From Arthrobacter sp. zg-Y238 (GTDB lineage: Bacteria > Actinomycetota > Actinomycetes > Actinomycetales > Micrococcaceae), in NCBI RefSeq assembly GCF_024385525.1, contig NZ_JANFLU010000006.1, positions 1-64,000 on the forward strand: a DNA stretch of 64,000 nt. The letters are read 5' to 3'. The position numbers and the translations under genes are program-made. Below the pieces are notes generated by a model that was given only the letters and a program-made list of their open reading frames with translations, was not told the origin of the DNA and did no database searches. This document shows, in pieces, positions 44,828-53,729 of the stretch (positions within the stretch are counted from its first letter, which is position 1; each line of letters begins with the position of its first letter).

Positions 44828-45957
44828 TGACCTTTCGGGGTTGCCGGTAGCTGCTCGGGTTCGTGCCGGGCGGATAACCGGGTGGGTGTACTGGATGCTG
44901 GTGACGGTGCGGGTTTTGCGGACTGCGGCGGAACGGAAACGGAACGGGCCTGACCCAGCCGGCGGCCGGCCCGGACCAGCAGGCCCTGGATGCCCTGCGG
45001 GGCAAGCAGCACCACGAGGACCAGGACCATCCCGAAGATGGCAACCGCAAGGTTGCCGTCCAGTCGCTGGGCAAGGTCCGTGGACAGCTCGAGCCGGGAA
45101 GTGGCCGTGCTGATCAGGTGCGGCAGGGCAACCAGGAGCACGGCGCCCCAGACAGCTCCGGTCAGGGAACCGATGCCGCCGACCACGGCGGCCATAAGCA
45201 GGAAGAGGGAGAACACCAGTGAGTAGGCCCCTGGACCGGCACTCTGCGTGGTGTACGCCAGCAGGCCTCCGCCCATCCCTGCCGCGGCGGAGCTGATGAC
45301 GAAGGCCGTGACTTTGGTGCGGGCCGGGTTGATGCCGGCGAGCGCCGCCGCCACTGGGTTGTCCCGCACGGCCCGCAGATGCCGGCCGAAGCGTCCGTGC
45401 AGCAGGTTCGCCAGCAGGGTCAGGACCAGGACGGAGCAGACGACGGCGAGCCATGCCTGCCACGCTTCATTGGACACAATGCCGCGCAGCGCCGTCGGGC
45501 GTTTTTCCACGGTGATCCACAACCCCTGATCGCCGCCGAGCACGGAGGAGAACGTGCTGGTGACCGCGGGAAGGGCCACCACCAGCGCCATGGTGAAGCC
45601 GGCCAGGTAGGGGCCGTGAAGCCGCCCGGCAGCGAGTCCGATCACCAGGCCGAGGACGGCTGCACCGGTGACAGCTGCGGCCAGCGGCACCAGGAGCAGC
45701 AGCGGGCCCTCCGTGCCGGCGTCGGCCATTGTATTGGCGGTCAGCGCGTAGCTGTAGGCTCCGGCAGCCATGAGGGCCGCCTGCCCAAGGGACAGCTGGC
45801 CGCCGGCGCCCGTAAGCAGGGTCAGCCCGGCGATCCCGCACAGGTAGGCGCAGGCAGTGGCGAGCTGGTACGAGGAGAACGACGGGATGACAAACGTCAG
45901 TCCGATCAGCAGGACCATTGCGGCCCCGGCAAAGCCATACCGCTTGGTGACGCTCAT
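44824..45957 (-). CDS. Branched-chain-type ABC transporter permease (LivM)
   Basis: A 377-residue permease with about ten hydrophobic segments. The family motif GLTLLTGAGGQLSLGQAALMAAGAYSYAL stands near residues 41-69, and the conserved loop GRFGRHLRAVRDNPVAAALAGINPARTKVTAFVISS around 190-225. A soluble Pro/Ser-rich tail of about 50 residues follows the last helix, longer than usual. Its ATG overlaps the LivH stop by four bases. Confidence 0.92.
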   Translation of the reverse strand: MSVTKRYGFAGAAMVLLIGLTFVIPSFSSYQLATACAYLCGIAGLTLLTGAGGQLSLGQAALMAAGAYSYALTANTMADAGTEGPLLLLVPLAAAVTGAAVLGLVIGLAAGRLHGPYLAGFTMALVVALPAVTSTFSSVLGGDQGLWITVEKRPTALRGIVSNEAWQAWLAVVCSVLVLTLLANLLHGRFGRHLRAVRDNPVAAALAGINPARTKVTAFVISSAAAGMGGGLLAYTTQSAGPGAYSLVFSLFLLMAAVVGGIGSLTGAVWGAVLLVALPHLISTATSRLELSTDLAQRLDGNLAVAIFGMVLVLVVLLAPQGIQGLLVRAGRRLGQARSVSVPPQSAKPAPSPASSTPTRLSARHEPEQLPATPKGQ

Positions 45958-46832
45958 ACCGTTCGCTCCTTGGTCATCGAGAAGATTCCGCCGGGGCGGA
46001 CCAGCAGTACGGCCAGCAGAAGGAGCAGGATGGCGATGGGCGTCAGGGTGGCGCCCCCGTAGCCGCTGACCCAGCTCAGCAGCACCCCCACGGCCAGTCC
46101 GCCCAGCACGGCACCGGCGGGGGAGTCCAGTCCGCCGATGACGGCAACGGTGAACGCATAAACGAAGACCGTGTCCGCGGCATGCGGATTGAGTCCCAGC
46201 TCGGTGGGGATGACCAACAGGGCGGCGAGCGCGCCCAGGGCGGAGGACATGGCCCAGCCCAGGGTGAGCATCCGCGAGGTCCGTACGCCGAGGAGCCGGG
46301 CCAGGTCCGGGGCGAAGGCGGAGGCCCGCAGCCGCAGTCCCAGGGGCGTCTTGGTGAACAGCAGGACCAGTCCGCCTACCAAAAGGGCTATGCAGGCAAA
46401 GACGAAGAGGTCATAGGAGGAGAAGACGGTAATGCCGAAGATCTCCACCGGGTTTGAGCTGAACGGCGTCACCATGGTCCGGTAGCTGTTCCCGAACACC
46501 ATGCCCAGGATGGCCTGGATCAGCATTAGCAGGCCCAGCCCGGCAATGACCGGGTTCAGGGCGGAACTGTTGCCCACGAAGCGCATGACGCCGCGTTCCA
46601 CCAGGGCTCCGATGAGGAAACCCGCTACGAGGGCAGCAGCGAGTCCGGCCCAGTAGCTTCCGGTGAGGGCGGTGACCGTGAAGGCGATGTAGGTTGCCGC
46701 CACCGCCATGGCGCCCTGCGCAAAGTTCACGATCCGGGCTGCGCGCCAGATCAGCACCAGGGAGAGCGCGAAGGCAGCGAGGACCGCGCCGCGGGCGAGG
46801 CCGTCAAAGGTGAGGAAAAGAAATCTGTCCAT
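45954..46832 (-). CDS. Branched-chain-type ABC transporter permease (LivH)
   Basis: A 292-residue permease with about eight hydrophobic segments, starting MDRFLFLTFDGLARGAVLAAFALSLVLIWRAARIVNFAQGAMAV. The conserved loop LRASAFAPDLARLLGVRTSRMLTLGWAMSSALGALAALLV precedes the C-terminal GGLDSPAGAVLGGLAVGVL. The ATG overlaps the stop of the LivF gene by one base (TAATG). Confidence 0.92.
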   Translation of the reverse strand: MDRFLFLTFDGLARGAVLAAFALSLVLIWRAARIVNFAQGAMAVAATYIAFTVTALTGSYWAGLAAALVAGFLIGALVERGVMRFVGNSSALNPVIAGLGLLMLIQAILGMVFGNSYRTMVTPFSSNPVEIFGITVFSSYDLFVFACIALLVGGLVLLFTKTPLGLRLRASAFAPDLARLLGVRTSRMLTLGWAMSSALGALAALLVIPTELGLNPHAADTVFVYAFTVAVIGGLDSPAGAVLGGLAVGVLLSWVSGYGGATLTPIAILLLLLAVLLVRPGGIFSMTKERTV

Positions 46833-47551
46833 TAGAACCCCAGGTAGGTGTGGCGGAGGTCGGTGTCTTCGGCCAGCTCGGCCGCCGGCCGTGAGGCGAC
46901 AATGCGGCCGAGGTTGAGCACTACCCCGTGGTCCGCGACAGCGAGTGCACTCCGGACGTTCTGCTCGATCAGCAGTACGGTCAGGCCGGTGTCGTCGCGG
47001 AGGCGGCGCAGCATGCCCAGGATCTGTGCGGTCACCTTGGGGGCCAGTCCCAGGGACGGCTCGTCCAGCAGGAGGAGCGACGGTGCGGCCATCAGGGCCC
47101 GCCCCAGCGCAAGCATCTGGCGCTCGCCGCCCGAGAGCTGGTGTCCGGCAGCCTTCCGGCGTCGGGCAAGGGGCTCGAAGAGTTCGTACATCCCGGTGAG
47201 CACCTCATCCGCTGCCTTACGGTCCTTCCGCCACAGCCCGCCCAGGCGCAGGTTTTCATCCACCGTCAGTTCGGTGATGACGCCGCGGCCTTCGGGAACC
47301 AGTGCGACGCCGTGGCGCACCATGTCCTCGACCGGTACCCGGGTCAGGTCCTTTCCGTCTTTGATGCGGATGCTGCCGGCCGAGGGCCGCAGCTGGCCGG
47401 TGATGGTCCGCAGGAGGGTGGTCTTGCCGGCCCCGTTGGCCCCTACGACGGTGGTGATGGAGCCTTCCGCCACGGAAAGGTCGATCCCGTGCAGCACCCG
47501 GACGGCGCCGTAACCTGCACTGACGCCTTCCAATACCAGTGCGGCGGTCAT
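46832..47551 (-). CDS. Branched-chain-type ABC transporter ATP-binding protein (LivF)
   Basis: A 239-residue ATPase with Walker A GANGAGKTTLLR, signature LSGGERQMLALGRALMAAPS and Walker B LLLLDEPSLGLAP. The length and final motif RHTYLGF are typical of LivF. Its start overlaps the LivG stop by four bases (ATGA). Confidence 0.93.
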   Translation of the reverse strand: MTAALVLEGVSAGYGAVRVLHGIDLSVAEGSITTVVGANGAGKTTLLRTITGQLRPSAGSIRIKDGKDLTRVPVEDMVRHGVALVPEGRGVITELTVDENLRLGGLWRKDRKAADEVLTGMYELFEPLARRRKAAGHQLSGGERQMLALGRALMAAPSLLLLDEPSLGLAPKVTAQILGMLRRLRDDTGLTVLLIEQNVRSALAVADHGVVLNLGRIVASRPAAELAEDTDLRHTYLGF

Positions 47552-48333
47552 GCCACCTCAACTCCCAGGTAGGCATCTGCGACGGCGGGATCGGCACCGA
47601 TTTCGGCCGGTGTGCCTTCGGCGATCAGGCGGCCGAAGTCCAGTACGGCGATGCGGTCGCAGACGTCCATGACCAGGTCCACGTGGTGTTCTACCAGCAC
47701 CACCGAACACCCGTCGCCGGGCACGGTGCGGATGATGGAAGCCAGTTCCTCAATATCGTCGTGGCTGAGCCCGCCGGCAGGTTCATCCAGCAGCAGCAGC
47801 CTCGGTTCGCTGACCAGCGCCCGGGCCAGGGCCACCTTTTTGCGGATGCCGTAGGGGAGGGTGTCGGGCAGGGACGCGGCGTACCCGCCGATGCCGAGGG
47901 CCTCCAGTGCTTGCATCGACCGCTCTGCGAGCCGGGCTTCCCTGCGGACGGAGCCGGGCAGGGCCAGGAGATCGAGGCCTCCGCGTGAGCCGGCTGCCAG
48001 ACCTGCCGTGACATTCTGCAGCGCGGTCAGCCCGGGGAACAGACCGAGCCCCTGCAGGGTGCGTGCGACGCCGGAGCGGGTCAGGTTGTGCGGACGAGGG
48101 GTAAAGCCTTGTCCATCCAGCTCCAGGCTGCCCTCCGTGGGCGGGAACACCCCGCAGATGACGTTGAACAGAGTGGTCTTTCCTGCTCCGTTGGGACCCA
48201 TGACCCCCACGATCCTGCCTGCGGGGATGTCCAGGGACACCGAGTCCAGCGCCGTGAGGCCGCCGAACCGGACGGTGATGCCGTCCAAGCGGAGACGCGG
48301 CGGTTCCGACCGGTCGGTATGTTGCTCCTGCAT
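47548..48333 (-). CDS. Branched-chain-type ABC transporter ATP-binding protein (LivG)
   Basis: A 261-residue ATPase with Walker A GPNGAGKTTLFNVI, a LivG-type insertion (GFTPRPHNLTRSGVARTLQGLGLFPGLTALQNVTAG), signature LPYGIRKKVALARALVSEP and Walker B LLLLDEPAGGLSHDD. The signature is YGIRKK rather than the usual LSGGQ; this is typical of LivG. ATG 48333 has GGAG six bases upstream. A TetR-type palindrome lies inside its first ten codons. Confidence 0.92.
   Translation of the reverse strand: MQEQHTDRSEPPRLRLDGITVRFGGLTALDSVSLDIPAGRIVGVMGPNGAGKTTLFNVICGVFPPTEGSLELDGQGFTPRPHNLTRSGVARTLQGLGLFPGLTALQNVTAGLAAGSRGGLDLLALPGSVRREARLAERSMQALEALGIGGYAASLPDTLPYGIRKKVALARALVSEPRLLLLDEPAGGLSHDDIEELASIIRTVPGDGCSVVLVEHHVDLVMDVCDRIAVLDFGRLIAEGTPAEIGADPAVADAYLGVEVA
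48305..48318. promoter_or_regulatory. Probable TetR operator inside the start of livG
   Basis: TCCGACCGGTCGGT contains the perfect 12-base palindrome CCGACCGGTCGG. It overlaps codons about 6-10 of livG. It shares the flank GGTATGT with the site at 49080, which supports a common binding protein. Confidence 0.6.
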
Positions 48334-48368
48334 GAGTACTCCATCGTCTCTGCTCTTACCTTGCATGG

Positions 48369-48434
48369 TGCTGTCTTGAAGGTGGTGCGGGAGGTGCGGT
48401 GGTGCTGTATTGAGGAGGCGCTGTATTGAGGAGG
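48369..48434. repeat. Short imperfect tandem repeat between livG and the TetR gene
   Basis: GCTGTATTGAGGAGGC (48404-48419) is repeated almost exactly at 48420-48434, and a weaker copy GCTGTCTTGAAGGTGG starts at 48369. The region holds no gene and separates TetR (leftward) from livG. Confidence 0.6.
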
Positions 48435-48455
48435 TGCCGTGGTGCGGTAAGTCGG

Positions 48456-49034
48456 TTACTTTGCCTGCAGTCCGGCCAGGTAAAGGTCGGTCAGCTGGGC
48501 GGCCGCCTGTTCGCGGCTGATGGACCCGCCGGGGGAGTACCAGTACGAGAGATAGTGCGGGTCGGAGAAGAAGTTGGCAGCCAGCACCGGAATCGGAATA
48601 TCGGTGCGGAAGACGCCGTCGGACTGGCCGTGGACCAAGAGGGCGGTGAACGCCTCGTTATATTCGCGTCGCCTCCGCTTCACTTCCTCCTGGCGGTCCT
48701 CGCTGAGCATGTGCTGGGAGCGGAAGAACACGGATCCTTCACGGATCCAGTCGATGGACGTCATAATCACGTCTTCACAGACCAGGCGCATGGTTTCAAC
48801 TGCCGGCAGCCCCCGTCCGATGATCTCGGTCAGGTGCTCGCGCTGGAGGGTCAGGATGCGGTCATAGATGTCAAAGAGCAGGTCGTCTTTGGAATTGAAG
48901 TAGTGATAGAGCGCGCCTTTTGTCACCCCGGCCGCGTCGACGATCTGCTGCACGCTCGTTTTTGCGTAGCCGTGCCGCGCGAAAAGCTCCACGGAGGTCC
49001 GTGCGAGCTCTTCTTTGATGTTCAGGGTCTTCAT
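48456..49034 (-). CDS. TetR/AcrR family transcriptional regulator
   Basis: A 192-residue regulator. The HTH is in LARTSVELFARHGYAKTSVQQIVDAAGVTKGALYHYFNSKDDLL, typical of the family. The ligand domain carries RREYNEAFTALLVHGQSDGVFRTDIPIPVLAANF and ends with a SYWYSPGG segment seen in acyl-CoA-sensing members, though this is a weak cue. It probably controls the liv operon and SDR-MaoC through the palindromes at 42107, 48305 and 49080. It is the upstream gene of the liv run. Confidence 0.9.
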   Translation of the reverse strand: MKTLNIKEELARTSVELFARHGYAKTSVQQIVDAAGVTKGALYHYFNSKDDLLFDIYDRILTLQREHLTEIIGRGLPAVETMRLVCEDVIMTSIDWIREGSVFFRSQHMLSEDRQEEVKRRRREYNEAFTALLVHGQSDGVFRTDIPIPVLAANFFSDPHYLSYWYSPGGSISREQAAAQLTDLYLAGLQAK

Positions 49035-49079
49035 GCGGGGTGGTGTCCGGATTTCTCGTGGTGCGGACCGGCGGTAGGA

Positions 49080-49093
49080 ACCGACCGGTTGGT
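49080..49093. promoter_or_regulatory. Probable TetR operator upstream of the TetR gene
   Basis: ACCGACCGGTTGGT is palindromic except for one pair and lies 46 bases before the TetR ATG (49034). It is identical to the livG site at 12 of 14 positions and shares the flanking GGTATGT. Confidence 0.65.
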
Positions 49094-49230
49094 ATGTGCG
49101 AACACCATAACCCCGAAGGGGGAGGCCGGCGCAAGGGTTTGGCCGAAAGAATTCCGGCCCACGCTCCTGTCACCACCTTCAGCCCGGGCGTGACGTGTGC
49201 CGTTCGTCGATTCCCCCTAGAGTCAGGCGC

Positions 49231-49743
49231 ATGACTCCTTCCGCGCATCCGCCCATTCCGTTCGAGCCTGCTGCCCGGGACTTCCCGGGCTGGACCATGC
49301 CGCCGTCCGTGCCGCAGGGCATGCGCATGGAGTTGAGCAGGGCACGGCTGCTGGATTCCCGCGAGTCTTCGTTCGACGACTGGATGACAATGCTCCACGA
49401 GCGCTACGACGAGTGCCTGGCCACTCTGGGCCGGGAACTCATGGCGCTGGAGGCCACGTTCCTGAACCAGGAGGCGGACGGGTCCTGGTGGATGTACCAC
49501 TTCCAGTTGATGGGAAATGACAGCCCCGGGCTCGTTCCCGACAACCCCTTGGACCAGGCGCACCTTGAGTACGGGAAAAAGACCAAGCATCCCGGGTGGG
49601 AGGAGCTCCAGCCGCGGTTCTTCCTTTGCCCGCCTGCGGTTCGTGCCGCCGTCGAGGACGCCGGGGCTGCCGGTGCTGTCGGGGCGGCCGGTGCTGCCGT
49701 GGCCTCCGGTGTTGCCGGCGCGGCCGGGGCCTCCGGGGACTAG
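49231..49743 (+). CDS. DUF6176 family protein with low-complexity tail
   Basis: A 170-residue soluble protein. The core (about 25-130) has GMRMELSRARLLDSRESSFDDWMTMLHERYDECLATLGRELMALEATFLNQEADGSWWMYHFQLMGND, matching the small DUF6176 family of unknown function. The last 30 residues are Ala/Gly/Val repeats (AAGAAVASGVAGAAG) not seen in the core. Only AGG lies near ATG 49231, so translation may be low. An intrinsic terminator follows. Confidence 0.75.
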   Translation: MTPSAHPPIPFEPAARDFPGWTMPPSVPQGMRMELSRARLLDSRESSFDDWMTMLHERYDECLATLGRELMALEATFLNQEADGSWWMYHFQLMGNDSPGLVPDNPLDQAHLEYGKKTKHPGWEELQPRFFLCPPAVRAAVEDAGAAGAVGAAGAAVASGVAGAAGASGD

Positions 49744-49759
49744 ACGCAGGTGCAAAACA

Positions 49760-49796
49760 AGAAGAACCCCGCAGCCAGGGGCTGCGGGGTTCTTCT
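49760..49796. terminator. Intrinsic terminator after the DUF6176 gene
   Basis: A 17-base-pair stem AGAAGAACCCCGCAGCC (49760-49776) with GGCTGCGGGGTTCTTCT (49780-49796) and loop AGG. It serves the rightward gene and, read leftward, the tRNA. Confidence 0.85.
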
Positions 49797-49810
49797 CTTA
49801 TGTCTCAATG

Positions 49811-49883
49811 TGCCCTCGATAGGATTCGAACCTACGGCCTGTTGCTCCGGAGGCAACCGCTCTATCCCCTGAGCTACGAGGGC
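49811..49883 (-). tRNA. tRNA-Arg (anticodon CCG)
   Basis: A 73-base cloverleaf on the minus strand. The acceptor stem pairs GCCCTCG with CGAGGGC, the T loop GTTCGAATC is visible, and the anticodon stem GTTGC / GCAAC encloses CTCCGGA, giving anticodon CCG for CGG codons. CCA is not encoded. The discriminator base is A. Confidence 0.95.
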
Positions 49884-50164
49884 AAGGACTCCGGTAAACC
49901 GGCAGGTCCTGTGGGACTCAAGAAGCTTAGCAGGTTTCAGCCGGGCGGGGAAAACCTGCTGCTGCTGCGGATGGGCCGGGCGCCGGACTCGTTTCCGGTG
50001 TCGTTCCCAAAGGCTTTAATCGCGTCGCGTGAAAACCGGCCGTGTTGGTTTGTTTGTGCGGGTAGGTAGTGGCCTTCGAAAGACGGGTATTTCCGGTCTT
50101 TGGGAGCGCCGTTTGGGGGCTGTTTTTGGGCCGGAAATGTCAGTGCCGGATGAAATCCTGAGGT

Positions 50165-52042
50165 ATGGATCAGCTCGGAAATACAGAACCGATAACTGAA
50201 GAGCAGAGCGGTGAGAACCAGCAGCCGGAAGGGCAGGCCAGCGGTGCCGAACCGCCGCGTCCGCCCTGCACCGTGTCGGTGTACCGGGCGGAACTTGCAG
50301 TCGAGCCTGCCGGCCCTGCCGGGGCTGCTGCCGCGGGTACCCCTGCTTCTGCTGCAACTCCCGAGAACGACGCCGAGGCTGCTGCCTCGGGTACCCCTGC
50401 TTCTGCTGCAACTCCCGAGAATGACGCCGAGGCTGACGCCCGGCCAGCCGACAATCCCGTTCCTGATGCCGGGCCCGACCTTCCCGAGCCATCCGGCGCT
50501 GAGCCAGCCGATCCCGGAACTCCCGCCCCCGAATCAGGGGCACCCGCCACCCCCGATTCCGAAGCCGACCCGGAGAGTTCCGGGGCCGCCACTGCCGGTG
50601 CTCAGGGGAGTCCTGCTGAGGCCTACCCGGACGGGTTCACCGGGACGTTGGCGCTGCAGAACCTTGAAGCCTTTGACGAGCAGATGGTCGGCGATGCCCT
50701 GTCCCGGATGGCGCATCTGATGTCCTGGGTGCAGGCACAGGAGGCGCGTCTAGTGAACCGGATGGAAGAAATCTTCCGGGACAGCTTCCACGCCGCTTCG
50801 GGACGGCTCGAACCCGGGATGGCGTTCAGCCTGGCAGCGTCAGAATGTGCAGCCATTTTGAACATTCCGCAGGTCACGGCCCAACGGATGATGTTCGAAG
50901 CGGGCAAACTTTGCGGTACCCATACCGCCACCTTGGCCGGGCTGGAGGAAGGACGGCTGTCCTACCAGCACGCCCAGGTCGTGCTGGACCAGTGCCAGAA
51001 CGTTCCTCCCGACCAGCTTCCTGAGTTTGAAGCCGATTTGCTGGCCGCCGCTCCCGGGCACACGCGGGCACAGTTCTCCTGCAAAGCCAGGCGGCTGCGC
51101 GAAAAGAAGTTCCCGGAGACCGTCAGCAAACGGCACCTGACCGCGTTCGAGCAGCGCAAAGTCACCCTGGACCGGGAAGAGGACGGCATGTCCTGCCTCT
51201 CCGCCTATCTGCAGGCGGCAGAAGCCCTGCAAATCTACACCACCCTCAGTACCGCAGCGCGGGGTGAGCAGTCCGCCGGGGATTCCCGGACCACGGATCA
51301 ACTGCGTGCAGACATTCTGGCGCAGCTGCTGATGGGCGGCCTCGGTTCAACCGGTGCTGGCGCGCTAGGCAGGGCAGTGGGTGCGCGCGGAGCAACAGGT
51401 GCGCACGGAACCGGGGGAGGCGGGGCAGGACCGGACGAGGGAATCGTCCCGCGGGCGGAAATCATGGTCCTGATCAACGCGGAGACCCTCTTCGGAGCCG
51501 ACGACCAACCCGCGGAACTTCACGGCTACGGACCCATCAGCGCCGAAGAAGCCCGCAGGCTGGCTAGGAACGCGGTCGGCTGGACGGGCCTGGCCCAGGA
51601 CCCGCAGACCGGTGAGATCCTCGGGGTGGGAAGGCGGAGAAAAGTCCCGGCCGGGCTCCGCCGCTGGCTCCGCGCAAGGGATGGAACCTGTCGGTTCCCC
51701 GGCTGCCGGGTCGGCACCGCGAACTCGGATATCGACCACACCGTCGATTGGGCCCGGGGTGGTCCCACGGACCATGGAAATCTGGAACATCTGTGCCGTC
51801 GTCACCACCGGTTCAAGACCCTGGGGCTCTGGAAGGCCTGCCAGCCCGAACCCGGGGTGATCGAGTGGACTTCACCGACCGGACGCGTCTACCGGACCGA
51901 GCCGTTCCTGGAACTCGGCCCACCGGATTCGGCAGCAGACCCGAGGGTGAATCATGGGCGGACGGGCTATGCGGCAACAAACCATTCGCCAACGAACCAT
52001 GAAAAGGCCGAATCCCGGCAAGAAGCGGCACCGCCCTTCTGA
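50165..52042 (+). CDS. DUF222/HNH endonuclease-type protein
   Basis: A 625-residue protein of the large actinobacterial DUF222 plus HNH family. The N-terminus (about 1-155) is Ala/Pro/Glu-rich and contains an 18-residue tandem duplication beginning GTPASAATPENDAEA. DUF222 follows (about 160-400), and the HNH segment near residues 490-560 includes RRWLRARDGTCRFPGC, NSDIDHTVDWARGGPTDHGN and LCRRHHRFKT. The catalytic role in cells is unclear; copies are numerous and often near tRNA genes. GAGG stands only one base before ATG 50165. Confidence 0.85.
   Translation: MDQLGNTEPITEEQSGENQQPEGQASGAEPPRPPCTVSVYRAELAVEPAGPAGAAAAGTPASAATPENDAEAAASGTPASAATPENDAEADARPADNPVPDAGPDLPEPSGAEPADPGTPAPESGAPATPDSEADPESSGAATAGAQGSPAEAYPDGFTGTLALQNLEAFDEQMVGDALSRMAHLMSWVQAQEARLVNRMEEIFRDSFHAASGRLEPGMAFSLAASECAAILNIPQVTAQRMMFEAGKLCGTHTATLAGLEEGRLSYQHAQVVLDQCQNVPPDQLPEFEADLLAAAPGHTRAQFSCKARRLREKKFPETVSKRHLTAFEQRKVTLDREEDGMSCLSAYLQAAEALQIYTTLSTAARGEQSAGDSRTTDQLRADILAQLLMGGLGSTGAGALGRAVGARGATGAHGTGGGGAGPDEGIVPRAEIMVLINAETLFGADDQPAELHGYGPISAEEARRLARNAVGWTGLAQDPQTGEILGVGRRRKVPAGLRRWLRARDGTCRFPGCRVGTANSDIDHTVDWARGGPTDHGNLEHLCRRHHRFKTLGLWKACQPEPGVIEWTSPTGRVYRTEPFLELGPPDSAADPRVNHGRTGYAATNHSPTNHEKAESRQEAAPPF
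50337..50444 (+). repeat. 54-bp in-frame duplication in the DUF222 gene
   Basis: Two copies with period 54 start at 50337 and 50391, encoding GTPASAATPENDAEAAAS and GTPASAATPENDAEADAR. Only a few bases differ, which suggests a recent event. Confidence 0.8.
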
Positions 52043-52211
52043 TGGGTAACCAGTTACAGGAGGGGGTCGCCGCATAAGTCATCGGAACCGTGCTCGCGAG
52101 GAGCCGGAGGGGCCAGGGAATCACGTGAAGAACCACAGAAGTCCGGTGGAGTCGGGTGTGGCGACGGCCGAAGCCGGCACGCTGTCCGCTGAGTAGCCCC
52201 GGAACGGATCC

Positions 52212-53729
52212 TTAGTACCCCAGGAACGGGTCGGTGCGGACCCGCCTGCCGCCGGCACTCCGAACGGCCTTGCGGGCAGCAGCCACTGCCTGCGGCGAAC
52301 CCGAAACATAAACAGCACGGCCACTCAGGTCAGGAACCTCCGCACGCAGGACCGCAGCGTCCGGCAGCCCCGGACCCAACCAGGTCCAGCCCGGAATCCC
52401 CGGATCCGACGGCGTGCAGACCAGCACCCGAACCCCCAGATCCTGCAGTTCCCCGGCATAGGCAAGCTCGTCAACGGAGGACGCCGCGTAGACCAGCACA
52501 ATGTCCCGGTCCTCACCGCGGACCTGCCGCAGCTGGCTGATGAAAGGAGTGATGCCGATACCGGAAGCGATCATGAGCACCGGTGTCCGTTTGTCCCGCG
52601 GCAACAGGAAGTCCCCGGCAACGGTAGTGGCCGCCACCTCCGCTCCGGGGCGCATCTTCAACAGAGCGGTCTTGAAGGTGCTGCCCGGTTCGGCCACGCG
52701 CAGCCCCACCGCCACTGTGCCGGGTTCCGACGGCGCAGTAGTGATGCTGAAAATACGCCGCGTTCCCCGAGAATCCGGCTCAAAATGCGGCACGGAAAGT
52801 TCCACGTACTGGCCGGCACGGAAGCGGACAGGACGTATCGGCTCGAACACGAGCTCACGGGCCGTAGGGGTCAGTTCCCGGGTTTCGCGCAGCCGCAGCC
52901 GGACAGCTCCGCGCTGGCCCATCGCGAACGCGAGGGCGTTGCCGATCAGCAGCGCCAGCTCCGGAGACATCATCACCGGACCCAGGGACAGCGGCACGGC
53001 AAAAAGAACGCCGACGACGACGGCCTCCGCCAGACGCTGGGAGCGCAACGGAGGCAGGGTCAGCGGTTCGGTAAGCATGAAGCCGGCCAGGAACACCAGA
53101 GGATAGCTTCCGACGATGGTTGCCAGGGCGTAGGAGACGGACTCGCCGCCCGCGAGGAAGCGGGCCAGGACAACAACGGCAGCAGTAAGGGCAAAAACCC
53201 CGGCCATCGGCAGCAGACGGTTCCGGTACAGCACCAGGACGGCGGCCGGAAGGACAACGATCAGCATGCCCGGAGTCGCCACCCACCAGACAGCACCGCC
53301 CAGCCCGGTTACTGCCACCACAAACGCCCCCGCCGCTGCCGGGTTGAAGATGTGCCGCCGCCGGAACACCAGGAGGTATTTGGATGCCGTTGCCACTGCT
53401 CCGGCCAGGGCCACGCAACCCAGTTGTACACCGTCGGTGCTGGGCCAGAAGAGGAAAAACAGGAGCAGGCCGGTGATCAGCGAGGAGTCGGTCTGCGGGC
53501 GGGTACGCAGCAGCAGCCCCGCCACACGGCTGGTGACCAGGGTCGAGGCCAACGCCGTCACCACCGTCGCTCCCAGCTCCGCCGGCGTGTAGAAGAGCAC
53601 TCCGGCGAAGGAAAGGACAAAGGACCAGGCAGCAATTGCCAGCAGCACCCAGACCGTGAACCGGTACATGGTCCAACGCCCCAGGAAGGTGTTTAGCGTA
53701 CGGGGAGCAGCGGGGGCGGAAATGCTCAT
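52212..53729 (-). CDS. NqrB/RnfD-like membrane domain fused to ferredoxin-NADP reductase module
   Basis: A 505-residue fusion. The N-terminal part (about 1-270) has about nine hydrophobic segments with RRRHIFNPAAAGAFVVAVTG and FMLTEPLTLPPLRSQ, the landmarks of NqrB/RnfD-type subunits. The C-terminal part (about 275-505) is an FNR module: RAGQYVELSVPHF and RRIFSITTAPS (FAD), GIGITPFISQ and VYVSGSPQAVAAARKAV (NAD(P)H). So electrons could move from cytosolic NAD(P)H through FAD into the membrane. No SGAT-type flavinylation motif was noticed in the membrane part. The ATG overlaps the apbE stop by four bases. Confidence 0.85.
   Translation of the reverse strand: MSISAPAAPRTLNTFLGRWTMYRFTVWVLLAIAAWSFVLSFAGVLFYTPAELGATVVTALASTLVTSRVAGLLLRTRPQTDSSLITGLLLFFLFWPSTDGVQLGCVALAGAVATASKYLLVFRRRHIFNPAAAGAFVVAVTGLGGAVWWVATPGMLIVVLPAAVLVLYRNRLLPMAGVFALTAAVVVLARFLAGGESVSYALATIVGSYPLVFLAGFMLTEPLTLPPLRSQRLAEAVVVGVLFAVPLSLGPVMMSPELALLIGNALAFAMGQRGAVRLRLRETRELTPTARELVFEPIRPVRFRAGQYVELSVPHFEPDSRGTRRIFSITTAPSEPGTVAVGLRVAEPGSTFKTALLKMRPGAEVAATTVAGDFLLPRDKRTPVLMIASGIGITPFISQLRQVRGEDRDIVLVYAASSVDELAYAGELQDLGVRVLVCTPSDPGIPGWTWLGPGLPDAAVLRAEVPDLSGRAVYVSGSPQAVAAARKAVRSAGGRRVRTDPFLGY

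Noticed and set aside
49884-52211. A mobile element or integration site around tRNA-Arg and the DUF222 gene
   Set aside because: No repeated tRNA 3' end, integrase or inverted repeats were seen on either side.
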